DNA from: Clostridium cellulovorans 743B
Lineage (GTDB): Bacteria; Bacillota; Clostridia; Clostridiales; Clostridiaceae
Direction of reading: 5' to 3'
NCBI RefSeq assembly: GCF_000145275.1
Contig: NC_014393.1
Coordinates: 2,046,001-2,110,000 of the forward strand
DNA: 64,000 bases
The first letter of the stretch is position 1. Each line of letters starts with the position of its first letter. The position numbers and the translations under genes were made by a program. This document shows positions 41,544 through 51,206 of this stretch, one piece after another. The notes beneath the pieces were generated by a model. That model did not search any database and had not been told where the DNA came from. It saw nothing but the letters and a program-made list of their open reading frames with translations.

Positions 41544-41861
41544 ATGAATGTTAATGGAATTGGAAATGGATTAACGGGAATTAATGATATTTCAAAGTTG
41601 ATTTCAAATACAAATACAAATAATAAAAGCAATGATGATACTGTTGATTTCTTAAGTGTTTTAGAAGACAAGCTAGGAGATGTAAATTCTAAACAAGTTG
41701 ACGCCTATAATGTTCAACAAAGCTTTATAGCTGGAGATGAAACAGATATTCATAAAGTAATGATATCTATGGAAGAAGCAAAGATATCTCTTGACCTTGC
41801 AGTTCAGGTTAGAAATAAACTACTTGAGGCGTACCAAGAAATAAGTAGAATTCAGTTATAG
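41544..41861 (+). CDS. fliE: Flagellar hook-basal body protein FliE
   Basis: A 105-residue protein joining the MS ring to the rod. The C-terminal VMISMEEAKISLDLAVQVRNKLLEAYQEISRIQL is strongly conserved; the N-terminal half is polar and variable. AAGGGGTAG site. Confidence 0.95.
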   Translation: MNVNGIGNGLTGINDISKLISNTNTNNKSNDDTVDFLSVLEDKLGDVNSKQVDAYNVQQSFIAGDETDIHKVMISMEEAKISLDLAVQVRNKLLEAYQEISRIQL

Positions 41862-41875
41862 TAGGGAGATAAACG

Positions 41876-43444
41876 ATGAGTAAAATTGCTGACCTAATAG
41901 CTAAAATAAAAGGCATTTTTAATGGAATGAGTAAAGTTAGAAAGATTTCTATTGGCTTAATTACAGCGGTCGTTATTGTAGCTATTGTCGCACTTATTAT
42001 AACAACTGGTAAGACAAAATATACGGCTTTATTTAATAATTTAGATGCGACAGATTCACAAAATATTGTAACAAAATTAAAAGAAGAAGGTATTCCTTAT
42101 AAGGTTGAAAATTCAACTAATACAATTATGGTACCAGATGAGCAAGTTGGACAGTTAAGATTGCAATATGCAGCAGATATCAAAAGTGGAAGTATTGGAC
42201 TTGAGATATTTGATACTAGTTCACAACTTGGTATTAGTGATGCAGAATTTAATGTTAAATACCAAAGAGCACTACAAGGCGAAATTGAAAGAACTGTAAA
42301 AAGTTTTGAGCAAGTTGAAGACGCGAAGGTAAACATTGTTTTACCTGAAGATTCTACATTTGTTAAAGATACAGCACCAGCCTCAGTTTCAATTACGTTA
42401 AAGCTTAAGCCTGGTACAGAATTGTCAGAAGAACAAGTGAAAGCTATAGTTTCACTAGTTTCAACAAGCGTAAAAAACCTTCCAAAAGAGAATATTCAAA
42501 TTGTTGATAATAACATGAGACTTTTAACTGATAAGTTATTTAAAGGCTCAGAAGATGAGTCAAGTGTTACAGCTTCAACTCAATTAGAAGAAAAAATGAA
42601 GTTTGAAGATTATTTAGAAGAAAAGATTTTATCACAACTTGAACCAATGTATGGACAAGGTAAGGTAAAAGCTAATGTTAATGCTGTTCTAAATTTTGAC
42701 TCAGTAAGTACTGAAACTACTACCGTAGATAAAACACCACCTATAGTAAGTCAAAATATCAGTATTAATGCTTCTGATGCTAATAATACTACGGGGAACA
42801 GTCCAGTAGATAATAACCTTAGTAATGTAATTAATGAATATATGCAAAATGGAAATATTTCTTCTGCTAATCAAACAACTAACTATAGTACTGATGGAAA
42901 AGTTATTGAAAGAAAGCAAAATGCTCTTGGAAATGTTACAGCAGTTTCAGCAGCAGTAGCTATAGATAATGCTGAATTAACTGAAAGACAGCTTGCTGAT
43001 GTTAAAAAACTTGTAAATAAAACTATAGGACAGGCTAAACAAAATGAAGATGAGACTATAGTAATGGCATATGAGTTTAACCCAGAATTAAAAGCTAGTA
43101 TTCAAAAGAGTTTAGAAGAAATGGAAGCAGCACAAAAGGCAGAAGCTCAAAAGAAATTATACACTATGATAGGTCTTGGTGCAGCAGTAGTTATTGGTTT
43201 AGTGGCCTTCGCACTTGTTTTAAGAAAGAGAAGAAGCAAGAAAGAAGAGCTTGAAATGATAGAAACAGAAGATGTTGTATTAGAAGAAATGCCTATCGAA
43301 AATGAAATTAATTTCAAGCCTTTAGATTTAGAGCAAAAGAGCCAGAAAGATCATATTGAAGATGAAATAAGAAAATATGCTCAAAATAAGCCGGATCAGG
43401 TTGCGGAAATTATAAAATCTTGGCTAGTTAGTGATGAGGGGTGA
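41876..43444 (+). CDS. fliF: Flagellar MS-ring protein FliF
   Basis: A 522-residue membrane ring protein. First membrane helix about 25-45 (ISIGLITAVVIVAIVALIIT), ring-building domains with DTSSQLGISDAEFNVKYQRALQGEIERTV, a variable Asn/Ser-rich loop near 285-345, second membrane helix about 425-445 (LYTMIGLGAAVVIGLVAFALVL), and a cytoplasmic tail that binds FliG, encoded 5 bases later. Confidence 0.97.
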   Translation: MSKIADLIAKIKGIFNGMSKVRKISIGLITAVVIVAIVALIITTGKTKYTALFNNLDATDSQNIVTKLKEEGIPYKVENSTNTIMVPDEQVGQLRLQYAADIKSGSIGLEIFDTSSQLGISDAEFNVKYQRALQGEIERTVKSFEQVEDAKVNIVLPEDSTFVKDTAPASVSITLKLKPGTELSEEQVKAIVSLVSTSVKNLPKENIQIVDNNMRLLTDKLFKGSEDESSVTASTQLEEKMKFEDYLEEKILSQLEPMYGQGKVKANVNAVLNFDSVSTETTTVDKTPPIVSQNISINASDANNTTGNSPVDNNLSNVINEYMQNGNISSANQTTNYSTDGKVIERKQNALGNVTAVSAAVAIDNAELTERQLADVKKLVNKTIGQAKQNEDETIVMAYEFNPELKASIQKSLEEMEAAQKAEAQKKLYTMIGLGAAVVIGLVAFALVLRKRRSKKEELEMIETEDVVLEEMPIENEINFKPLDLEQKSQKDHIEDEIRKYAQNKPDQVAEIIKSWLVSDEG

Positions 43445-43449
43445 TATAG

Positions 43450-44463
43450 ATGCCTAAGGAAAAAGAACTTACTGGTATTCAAAAGGCTGCAATATTGTTT
43501 ATAACCTTAGGACCTGAAGCCTCCTCTGGAATAATTAAGAAACTTCCAGAGAATGAAATTCAGAGAATAACCTATGAGATTGCTAATATTACAGCAGTAA
43601 AACCAGATGTTAAAAAAGATATTTTAGAAGAATTTGTTCAAATAAATAAAGCTAAGGACTATCTAATTGAAGGCGGTATCGACTACGCTAGAGATTTGTT
43701 ATCAAAGGCATTAGGAAGTCAAAGAGCTAAGGAAATATTAGAAAAAGTTACAGAAGCAACAGAACAGTATAGACCATTCTCAATAGCTAGAAAAGCTGAT
43801 GCTTCTCAACTGTTAAATATAATAACAAACGAACATCCACAAACAATAGCACTTATATTATGTTACCTTCAATCTGATAAAGCAGGACAAATATTATCTT
43901 CATTACCAATAGAAGTTCAAGAAGAAGTAGCATATAGAATTGCCACAATGAATAATACGTCACCAATGGTTATTAAAGAAATTGAAAAAGTATTAAACAA
44001 TAAATTATCTTCAGTAATCAGAACAGATGTAGGGGTAATTGGTGGAGTTCAAACTATTGTTGAAATTTTAAATCAAGTTGATAGAACAACTGAAAAGAAT
44101 ATTACTGATTCCTTCGAAAGAGAAAATCCTGAACTTGCTGAAACTGTTAAGTCATCAATGTTTGTATTCGAAGATATCGTAACATTAGACGATACATCAA
44201 TACAAAGAATTCTAAGAGAAGTAGATGGAAAAGATCTAGCTTTAGCGTTAAAGGGATCTTCAGAGGATGTAGCACAAGTTATATTCAAAAATCAATCAAA
44301 GAGAGCTTCAGCTGCGTTAAAGGAAGATATAGAATTCCTTGGACCTGTAAGACTTATGGATGTTGAAAAAGCACAACAAAGAGTTGTATCCATTATCAGA
44401 AGATTAGAAGATGCTGGAGAGATAATACTATCAAGAGGTGGCGAGAATGCAATTATCGTCTAA
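43450..44463 (+). CDS. fliG: Flagellar motor switch protein FliG
   Basis: A 337-residue rotor protein. N-terminal domain binds FliF; middle EHPQTIALILCYLQSDKAGQIL binds FliM; the C-terminal charged helix near 280-300 (FKNQSKRASAALKEDIEFLG) contacts the MotA stator. Length is typical. Overlaps the start of fliH. Confidence 0.97.
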   Translation: MPKEKELTGIQKAAILFITLGPEASSGIIKKLPENEIQRITYEIANITAVKPDVKKDILEEFVQINKAKDYLIEGGIDYARDLLSKALGSQRAKEILEKVTEATEQYRPFSIARKADASQLLNIITNEHPQTIALILCYLQSDKAGQILSSLPIEVQEEVAYRIATMNNTSPMVIKEIEKVLNNKLSSVIRTDVGVIGGVQTIVEILNQVDRTTEKNITDSFERENPELAETVKSSMFVFEDIVTLDDTSIQRILREVDGKDLALALKGSSEDVAQVIFKNQSKRASAALKEDIEFLGPVRLMDVEKAQQRVVSIIRRLEDAGEIILSRGGENAIIV

Positions 44464-45199
44464 GGTAATCAAATATCATGCTGTTAATGAAACTGGGATA
44501 AAAGACATTATAACAAAAGATGTTCCTATAGTTAGAGAAGTTCCTACTTCTCTAACTACGGGGGAACAGGAAGATGAAGAAAGCATAAAGTTTCAACAGC
44601 AGTATGCAGAAATGCTTATTGAAATACAAAATAAAGAACGAGAAATAATCTCTAATGCAGTGGTGGAAGCGGAAAAGATAAAAAAAGAAGCATTTGAAAG
44701 AGGTTTAGCAGAAGGTAAGAGAGCTGGATATGAATTAGGTCATAAGATGGGGCTTGAAGACGCTAATCAGGTTAAAAATCAGATGGTTGAAGAAACAGAA
44801 ATGAAGATAAGTCAAGGATTTATGAATTTTAAAGGTCAATACGAAGAGTATCTAGAAAATAAAACTGATGAAATCAAACAACTTATTTTAGCTACTGTTT
44901 CAAAAATTATCGATAAAGAGTTTGCAGATACCGAAATAATAAACAATATGATTTTTAATTCAATTAGTGATAGTAAAAATACTAAAACTTTCATTGTTAA
45001 GTGTCATCAAGAACAGTTCGAAGAAGTTAAAAATTATTGTGAAAATATTAAAAATAGACTTACATTTGATGCTGAGATTTTTGTTTATGATGATCCACTT
45101 ATTACTTTGGGAAATGTAGTTATTGAAAAGAATAATGGAAAAGTTGTTTTAGGAAAAGATATATCTCTTCAAAAGGTTGAGGAAATAATATTATCTTAA
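44447..45199 (+). CDS. fliH: Flagellar assembly protein FliH
   Basis: A 250-residue, mostly helical regulator of the FliI ATPase. The GxxxG-like helix EAFERGLAEGKRAGYELGHKMG and the C-terminal domain (ILATVSKIIDKEFAD, then PLITLGNVVIEKNNGKVVLG) match FliH. I chose ATG at 44447 (AAGAGGTGG upstream) over the GTG at 44438 inside that site. Overlaps fliG by 17 bases. Confidence 0.92.
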   Translation: MQLSSKVIKYHAVNETGIKDIITKDVPIVREVPTSLTTGEQEDEESIKFQQQYAEMLIEIQNKEREIISNAVVEAEKIKKEAFERGLAEGKRAGYELGHKMGLEDANQVKNQMVEETEMKISQGFMNFKGQYEEYLENKTDEIKQLILATVSKIIDKEFADTEIINNMIFNSISDSKNTKTFIVKCHQEQFEEVKNYCENIKNRLTFDAEIFVYDDPLITLGNVVIEKNNGKVVLGKDISLQKVEEIILS

Positions 45200-45210
45200 T
45201 AGGTGATTAA

Positions 45211-46518
45211 ATGATAACTATAGATTATGAAAAGATAATGAAAAAAATTAGCGATACTACATTTCAATATAATGAAGGCAAGGTTAAGAAAGTTATAGGT
45301 CTTACTATTGAGGTAGAAGGAGTAAGTGCTTCAGTAGGAGAGGTATGTTTAATATATAATACTCAAGGAAAAGAAATACATTGTGAGGTTGTTGGTTTTA
45401 AAAGTGATGACATCATTTTAATGCCTCTTGGAGAATTAGTTGGAATAGCTCCGGGGTGTAGGGTTGTCGCTACAGGAATTCCTTTAAGCGTTAATTGTAG
45501 TTATGATTTATTAGGTAAAATAATCGACGGCTTAGGAAGGCCACTTGATAAATCAAGTATACCTCAAGGAGAAATGTATCCTTTAGATACTAATCCGCCA
45601 GATCCGTTAAAGAGAAGACGAATCAAAGAGATACTTCCTACGGGGGTTAGAGCAATAGATGGTTTCTTAACCTGTGGAGAAGGTCAAAGAGTTGGTATTT
45701 TCGCTGGGTCAGGTGTTGGTAAGTCTACACTTTTAGGTATGATAGCAAGAGAAGCTCAGGCAGATATAAATGTTATTGCACTAATTGGAGAAAGAGGAAG
45801 AGAAGTTTTAGATTTCATCGAAAAAGATCTTGGTGAAGAAGGAATGAAACGATCAATAGTTGTTTGTGCAACATCAGATCAACCAGCTCTAGTTAGATTA
45901 AAAGGAGCGTTTACGGCGACAGCTATAGCAGAATATTTTAGAGATCAAGGAAAAAAAGTTATCTTAATGATGGACTCAGTTACTAGATTTGCCATGGCTC
46001 AAAGAGAAGTAGGACTTGCTGTTGGTGAACCACCTGCTACAAAAGGATATACCCCTTCAGTATTTGCTATGTTACCAAAGCTTATGGAGAGATCAGGTAT
46101 GTCAGAAAAGGGATCAATCACAGCGTTCTATACAGTATTAGTTGATGGTGATGATTTTAATGAGCCAATAGCCGATGCTGTTAGAGGTATCTTAGATGGA
46201 CACATAGTGTTATCAAGGGCATTGGCAGCACAAAATCACTTTCCTGCTATTGATGTATTAAGTAGTATAAGTAGACTTATGAGTGAGATTGCTGAGGAAG
46301 AACATAAAAAATCAGCATCTTTGGCTAGAGATCTACTTGCAACCTATAAAAATTCTGAAGATCTAATTAATATAGGAGCTTATGTATCAGGAAGTAATAA
46401 AAAAATAGATATGGCTATTTTTCATAATGAAAAAATTAATCTATTTTTAAAGCAACAGGTAAAAGAAAAAAGTGCTTTTGAGGATTCTATAGATAACTTA
46501 AAGAAAATGTTTAAATAG
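45211..46518 (+). CDS. fliI: Flagellum-specific ATPase FliI
   Basis: A 435-residue hexameric ATPase of the type III export apparatus, related to the F1 beta subunit. P-loop FAGSGVGKST (about 166-175), Walker B KKVILMMDSVTRFAMAQRE, and the family motif GYTPSVFAMLPKLMERSG. C-terminal domain complete. It works with FliH and FliJ, encoded on either side. Confidence 0.97.
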   Translation: MITIDYEKIMKKISDTTFQYNEGKVKKVIGLTIEVEGVSASVGEVCLIYNTQGKEIHCEVVGFKSDDIILMPLGELVGIAPGCRVVATGIPLSVNCSYDLLGKIIDGLGRPLDKSSIPQGEMYPLDTNPPDPLKRRRIKEILPTGVRAIDGFLTCGEGQRVGIFAGSGVGKSTLLGMIAREAQADINVIALIGERGREVLDFIEKDLGEEGMKRSIVVCATSDQPALVRLKGAFTATAIAEYFRDQGKKVILMMDSVTRFAMAQREVGLAVGEPPATKGYTPSVFAMLPKLMERSGMSEKGSITAFYTVLVDGDDFNEPIADAVRGILDGHIVLSRALAAQNHFPAIDVLSSISRLMSEIAEEEHKKSASLARDLLATYKNSEDLINIGAYVSGSNKKIDMAIFHNEKINLFLKQQVKEKSAFEDSIDNLKKMFK

Positions 46519-46529
46519 GGTGGGGCATT

Positions 46530-46973
46530 ATGGATATGTTTAGATTTAAACTCCAAAAGTTATTAGATATTAGAGAAGAGAAAGAAGAACAAAGTAAAAT
46601 CGAATTTAAAAACGCTATGGATGATTGTAAAAAATCTGAAGAAAAGCTTACAAATTTGAAGGATAATTATCTAAAATATAGTTCGAGAAGAATAAATGGA
46701 AGTGCCCTTGAGCAAAAGCAACTATACAACTACCTTAATGCAGTTTCCTTTTCAATAGATGCAGCTAACGAAGAAGTTGTAAGAAAGCAAAATTTTGTGG
46801 AACACAAAAGAAAAGAACTTCTTGTAAAACAAAGAGAGAAGAAAACTGTTCAAGTACTAAAGGACAAGCAAAAAGAAGCTTTTGTTAAAGAAATAGAATA
46901 TAAGGAGCAACAGACTAATGATGAGTTTGCTTTATATGGATTCATTAGAAACTTGAAAGGAGGTGAGATATAA
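46530..46973 (+). CDS. fliJ: Flagellar export protein FliJ
   Basis: A 147-residue antiparallel coiled-coil protein (MFRFKLQKLLDIREEKEEQSKIEF at the start is typical) that inserts in the FliI ring and links it to FlhA. Rich in Lys/Glu. The stop overlaps the fliK start (TAATG), showing coupling. Confidence 0.9.
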   Translation: MDMFRFKLQKLLDIREEKEEQSKIEFKNAMDDCKKSEEKLTNLKDNYLKYSSRRINGSALEQKQLYNYLNAVSFSIDAANEEVVRKQNFVEHKRKELLVKQREKKTVQVLKDKQKEAFVKEIEYKEQQTNDEFALYGFIRNLKGGEI

Positions 46974-48349
46974 TGGCAGATATTCAATTTACAAATAATC
47001 TTGTAAACAATCTAAGAAAAGAAACCACTAACAAACTATCAAATACTACTTTTGATAAAGCTAATTCAGCTAAAGAAGATAGTTTCGAGGCTAAGTTTAA
47101 AGAAAAAGTGAATACAGTTTCAGATAAGGTTGATAAACCATCAAAAAAAGAAGTAAATGATTCACAGTCTACAGATAAAGATGTTCCAAATAGTGAAGAG
47201 AAACTTGCTGATAAGGTTAAGAAGGCAATTAGTGATTATATAGCGAATGAAGACACTACTGAAGAAGCAACAAAGATAGAAGAAGTAGTTTCAGATTTGC
47301 TAAAGGCTTTATCAAGTATTGAAGACGAAAGTACTAATGAAGAAGCTAATAGTGATAAAGAGGTTGATGATAACTTACTACAATTATTAGCATCATTACT
47401 TGTTATGGTAAAGGAACAAAAAACAGAGCCTAATGAAAAATTATCAAATGAACTTGAAACTTTTGGTCTAACAGTTAATGGAGGCCAAGTTGAAGTGAAA
47501 AATCCTTTAAAAGCATTAATTGCAGAGTTGCTTTCAAAAGAAAATCAAAGCTCTGATAGTTTATTAGAAGGTTTAACAAAAGTATTAGAGGAAGCGAACA
47601 TAAACCTTTTAAATCAATCTCAAGGTAATAGCACTAAAGTTGAAAGTAAGAGAGAAAAATTACTTAATATAATTGCAGAATTAACAGCTAAGTCAGGTGA
47701 TGCCCCTAAAAATGATGGATTATTGTTAAATAACAATGGAACTATGAATTTACTAAAAAGAGATTCAATGATGAAGTCTGGCGAAGGAGACGCAAGTAAA
47801 TCAAAAGATGATTTACTATTAGAGCAGCTAGCTGGTGGTAAAGAAAGCAAGGGTAATGAAGGTTTAGGTTGGTTAAATTCTAATAGACATATTACAAATG
47901 TGAAGTTAGAAAATGCACAATTTTCAGCAGAGCCTGTAATAAACAAGGCTAATGTAGCAACTGATATTTTAAAAACTATTGATTATATGAATGCTAATTC
48001 TATAAAAGAGTTGACAGTTAAAATAAAACCTAAAGAATTAGGAGAAATAGTTATTAAACTTGTAATGGAAGGTTCAGCAATGAAAGCTGAAATAACTGCT
48101 CAAAATAAAGAAACGTATAATTTAATCAATTCTAGATTGTCTGAAATAAACAATAATCTACAACAGTATAAAGTGTCAGAAGTAAATATAAATGTTTTCT
48201 CTGAACCAAATGGTTTTGACAATAGACAAGGCGATGGCCAAGCGGATTCTAATACAAAGAAGAATAATTCAAAAGTTTTCGGAATTGATGAAATAGAAGG
48301 AGACGAAGAAGTAGCCTTCGATGATTCTCAAGTTAACTTATTAGTATAG
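46973..48349 (+). CDS. fliK: Flagellar hook-length control protein FliK
   Basis: A 458-residue exported ruler. The first 340 residues are polar, Ser/Asn/Glu/Lys-rich and low in complexity. The C-terminal switch domain has IKELTVKIKPKELGEIVIKLVMEGSAMKAEI and ending SEVNINVF, the conserved FliK core (about 345-415), followed by an acidic tail. It stops hook growth through FlhB. AAAGGAGGTGA site within fliJ. Confidence 0.9.
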   Translation: MADIQFTNNLVNNLRKETTNKLSNTTFDKANSAKEDSFEAKFKEKVNTVSDKVDKPSKKEVNDSQSTDKDVPNSEEKLADKVKKAISDYIANEDTTEEATKIEEVVSDLLKALSSIEDESTNEEANSDKEVDDNLLQLLASLLVMVKEQKTEPNEKLSNELETFGLTVNGGQVEVKNPLKALIAELLSKENQSSDSLLEGLTKVLEEANINLLNQSQGNSTKVESKREKLLNIIAELTAKSGDAPKNDGLLLNNNGTMNLLKRDSMMKSGEGDASKSKDDLLLEQLAGGKESKGNEGLGWLNSNRHITNVKLENAQFSAEPVINKANVATDILKTIDYMNANSIKELTVKIKPKELGEIVIKLVMEGSAMKAEITAQNKETYNLINSRLSEINNNLQQYKVSEVNINVFSEPNGFDNRQGDGQADSNTKKNNSKVFGIDEIEGDEEVAFDDSQVNLLV

Positions 48350-48360
48350 GAGGGGAAAAA

Positions 48361-49014
48361 ATGACGATTTCAGGTGTTTCTGCTTTTAAAGCAGAGTCAA
48401 CAGAAACAAATAAGGCTAATAATGGAGTAGTAACTGGAACTAAGACTGCAAATGGTACTAAGATAGTTGATGGCAAAACAACAGATAAAAATATGTTTGT
48501 TAGATTATTATCAGCTCAATTAAAGAACCAAGATCCATCTAATCCAGCGGATTCTACACAATATGTAGCTCAAATGGCACAATTTTCAGCTTTGGAGCAG
48601 ATGACCAACTTAAATACGACAATGACATTCTCATCAGCTAATAATTTAGTTGGAAAAACTGTAGTAACTAAGTATACAGATGAAAAGGGAAATTATATTA
48701 CTGGTACAGTTGCTGGCACAACACAAAAGGATGGAAATGTGTATTTACTTTTAGATTCAGCAGATGGTAAGTTCACAATGTCAGATATCTTATCTGTAGA
48801 GCAAAAACAAGAGCTTAGCAGTGCAGGAGAGTATGTTGGTAAAAACGTAACAGTTAATAGAGTAGATGAAAATAAAAATTATCTTAAAGGTAAAATAACT
48901 TCTGTAATAAACGGTCTTGATGGTTACCTTTATGGAAAGCTTCAATATGTTAAGGATGGACAAACTTTATCAGCAACTATAGCATTAAAAGAAATTATCA
49001 CAGTTGATGAATAA
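48361..49014 (+). CDS. flgD: Flagellar hook capping protein FlgD
   Basis: A 217-residue hook scaffold. The FlgD motif DKNMFVRLLSAQLKNQDPSNPADSTQYVAQMAQFSALEQM (about 40-80) is clear; the C-terminal half has the expected beta domains (NLVGKTVVTKYTDEKG). GGAGGGG site, 11 bases after fliK. Confidence 0.96.
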   Translation: MTISGVSAFKAESTETNKANNGVVTGTKTANGTKIVDGKTTDKNMFVRLLSAQLKNQDPSNPADSTQYVAQMAQFSALEQMTNLNTTMTFSSANNLVGKTVVTKYTDEKGNYITGTVAGTTQKDGNVYLLLDSADGKFTMSDILSVEQKQELSSAGEYVGKNVTVNRVDENKNYLKGKITSVINGLDGYLYGKLQYVKDGQTLSATIALKEIITVDE

Positions 49015-49049
49015 GAATTTAATGAAAGTGTAGTTGTAGGTAATATAAA

Positions 49050-49436
49050 ATGTCATATAGGATTATCAATGGACAGATTCACTCTATTGACCCTATCAGT
49101 ATAAAGGAACAAAGTAAAGCTAGGGGGAGTAGTAATCCTCAAAAAAGTTCTTTTAAGATAGCTTTAGAGAATCAAATAAAATTAAATGAAAAAGTTAAGA
49201 TCTCAAAACATGCTCAAGCTAGATTGGATGAAAGAAATATAAAAATAGACGATGAAGATATGATCAAGATAAAATCGGCTATAGACAAAGCTAAGGAAAA
49301 AGGTGCTAGTGAAGGTGTTATATTATATAAGGATTATGCACTTATTGCTAGTTTCAAAAACAATACGATAATAACTGCTATGGATAAAAATGACGAAAAT
49401 ATTATAACAAATATAGATAGTGTAGTTTTACTATAA
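49050..49436 (+). CDS. Flagellar operon protein of the TIGR02530 family
   Basis: A 128-residue protein with the family pattern FKIALENQIKLNEKVKISKHAQARLDERNIKI near the centre and EKGASEGVILYKDYALIASFKNNTIITAMDK towards the end. Found in most Firmicutes between flgD and flgE; precise role unknown. Only a weak GTAGG site precedes the ATG, so it may be made at a low level. The 79 bases to flgE show no gene. Confidence 0.88.
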   Translation: MSYRIINGQIHSIDPISIKEQSKARGSSNPQKSSFKIALENQIKLNEKVKISKHAQARLDERNIKIDDEDMIKIKSAIDKAKEKGASEGVILYKDYALIASFKNNTIITAMDKNDENIITNIDSVVLL

Positions 49437-49515
49437 GGCTGGACCCAAAATGGGAAGCTAATCCAATGAATGGACAGAAGTTGGAGAGTAGAACTAAAAA
49501 AATGGAGGGTTAATT

Positions 49516-50940
49516 ATGATAAAAGGAATGTATTCAGGAATAACTGGTTTAAAGGCTAATCAAACTAAATTAGACGTAATTGGTAATAATATAGCAAACG
49601 TTGGAACAACAGCTTTTAAAAGCTCTTCAATAAGATTTACTGATTCACTATATCAAAACATGACAAGTGCTTCAGCGCCAGGTTACAATCTTGGTGGTAC
49701 CAATCCTTCTGTTGTTGGATTAGGAGTAAAGGTAAGTGCTGTTACAACTAACATGACACAAGGAAATCTACAAAATACAGGAAGTAACCTTGATTGTGCT
49801 ATTGATGGTGATGGATTCTTCATGGTAGCAACTGGACCACTACCAACAGGTAACGAATTTGGTGTTACCCTTGATACATTATCTCACAGCATAATAAACG
49901 GTAATGGAATGGGTGTTAACTACACAAGAGATGGAAGTTTTAGCTTAGATGCTGATGGAAATCTACTATCAAATTCAGGATACAGAATCTTAGGATATCC
50001 ACTACAAGAAACAGGTCTTGGAATTTCCAGTGTTGATTACGCAGCAAACGGTAACTGTAATTTCGTAGATGCCAATTCACCATATGGTATAACAGCTGCA
50101 ACAGATACATTAGTACCAATGAAGATTCCAAATAAAGTTGCAATTGCAGCAACAAGAAATACTCTTGATGCAACAGGCGCTCCAGTTGGACTAGCTATGA
50201 CTTATACAGGTTCATCAACTACCACAGACAAACCAGATATAACAATAAATAATGCTGACAACACATATGTTGGTGATACAGATGTTACAATAAAAATTTT
50301 CTTTAATGATAAATATCAGGATACTACAGTTACACCACCAATGACCACACCACGTTATGTTATTTCAATCAATGGAAGTGATGCAGTAGCAGTAGCAGAT
50401 GCAGATACTATAAACATTAAAATGGCTGACGGAAGTACAAAAACTTTAAGTCAATTAGATATTGTGCTTAATAATGCACCTACTGATCCAGCAACTCCAG
50501 CAGACATACAAGCTGCTGCAAAGAATAGTTGGCAGTTTACAGTTAATGCTGATGGAGAAAAGGCTATTAAAAACTTCAATATTGAAAAGAATGGTGTTAT
50601 CAAAGGGGTACTACAAGATGGTAGAGTTACTGTTTTAGGACAATTGGCAATGAGTACCTTCAAGAACACTGTTGGTCTTCAAAAGTTAGGTAATAACTTA
50701 TATAATGTTTCAGCAAATAGTGGAGAGCCTATCATTAGATCTTCAGTTGGAACTGAAAAAGATAGAAGTAATGAAGATGCCTTTGGAAGCTGTGTAAATG
50801 GTGTTGTTGAAATGTCAAACGTTGATTTAGCTGAACAATTTACAGAAATGATTGTTGCAAGTAGAGCATTCCAAGCTAATAGTAAGATTATTACAACAAG
50901 TGATGAAATATTACAAGAATTAGTACAGCTTAAAAGGTAA
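49516..50940 (+). CDS. flgE: Flagellar hook protein FlgE
   Basis: A 474-residue hook subunit. N-terminal MYSGITGLKANQTKLDVIGNNIANVGTTAFK and C-terminal EMSNVDLAEQFTEMIVASRAFQANSKIITTSDEILQELV are conserved. The variable outer part (about 190-350) is Thr/Asp/Ala-rich (DATGAPVGLAMTYTG, TPPMTTPRYVISING). Polymerises into the curved hook. GGAGGG site. Confidence 0.97.
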   Translation: MIKGMYSGITGLKANQTKLDVIGNNIANVGTTAFKSSSIRFTDSLYQNMTSASAPGYNLGGTNPSVVGLGVKVSAVTTNMTQGNLQNTGSNLDCAIDGDGFFMVATGPLPTGNEFGVTLDTLSHSIINGNGMGVNYTRDGSFSLDADGNLLSNSGYRILGYPLQETGLGISSVDYAANGNCNFVDANSPYGITAATDTLVPMKIPNKVAIAATRNTLDATGAPVGLAMTYTGSSTTTDKPDITINNADNTYVGDTDVTIKIFFNDKYQDTTVTPPMTTPRYVISINGSDAVAVADADTINIKMADGSTKTLSQLDIVLNNAPTDPATPADIQAAAKNSWQFTVNADGEKAIKNFNIEKNGVIKGVLQDGRVTVLGQLAMSTFKNTVGLQKLGNNLYNVSANSGEPIIRSSVGTEKDRSNEDAFGSCVNGVVEMSNVDLAEQFTEMIVASRAFQANSKIITTSDEILQELVQLKR

Positions 50941-50958
50941 ATACTAGCTATATAAATT

Positions 50959-50991
50959 ATTGTGAGTTGGTGAAAACCATCAACTCACAAT
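50959..50991 (+). other. Hairpin between flgE and flbD
   Basis: ATTGTGAGTTG (50959-50969) pairs with CAACTCACAAT (50981-50991), an 11-bp perfect stem with extra inner GGT/ACC pairing. No T-run follows, so it is not a standard terminator and may stabilise the flgE end of the mRNA or partly attenuate. Confidence 0.7.
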
Positions 50992-51009
50992 TCTTATAGG
51001 GGTGAGATA

Positions 51010-51192
51010 ATGATTAAAGTTACTACATTAAGCGATACACTTATGGTTTTGAATGGTGAATTAATTGAAAAAATCGAAAGTGTTCCTGAAACTGTTATAA
51101 CACTTGTTAATGGAAAAAAATATTTAGTAAAGGAATCAGTTGATGAAGTTTTAGAGAAGGTATATGAGTACAAAAGACGTATTTTGATTTAA
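51010..51192 (+). CDS. flbD: FlbD/SwrD-like flagellar protein
   Basis: A 60-residue protein: IKVTTLSDTLMVLNGELIEKIES and VPETVITLVNGKKYLVKESVDEV match the FlbD family (SwrD in Bacillus, which raises motor torque). It lies directly before motA, as in other Firmicutes. AGGGGTGAG site. Confidence 0.93.
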   Translation: MIKVTTLSDTLMVLNGELIEKIESVPETVITLVNGKKYLVKESVDEVLEKVYEYKRRILI

Positions 51193-51206
51193 GGGTGTGA
51201 TAAAAA

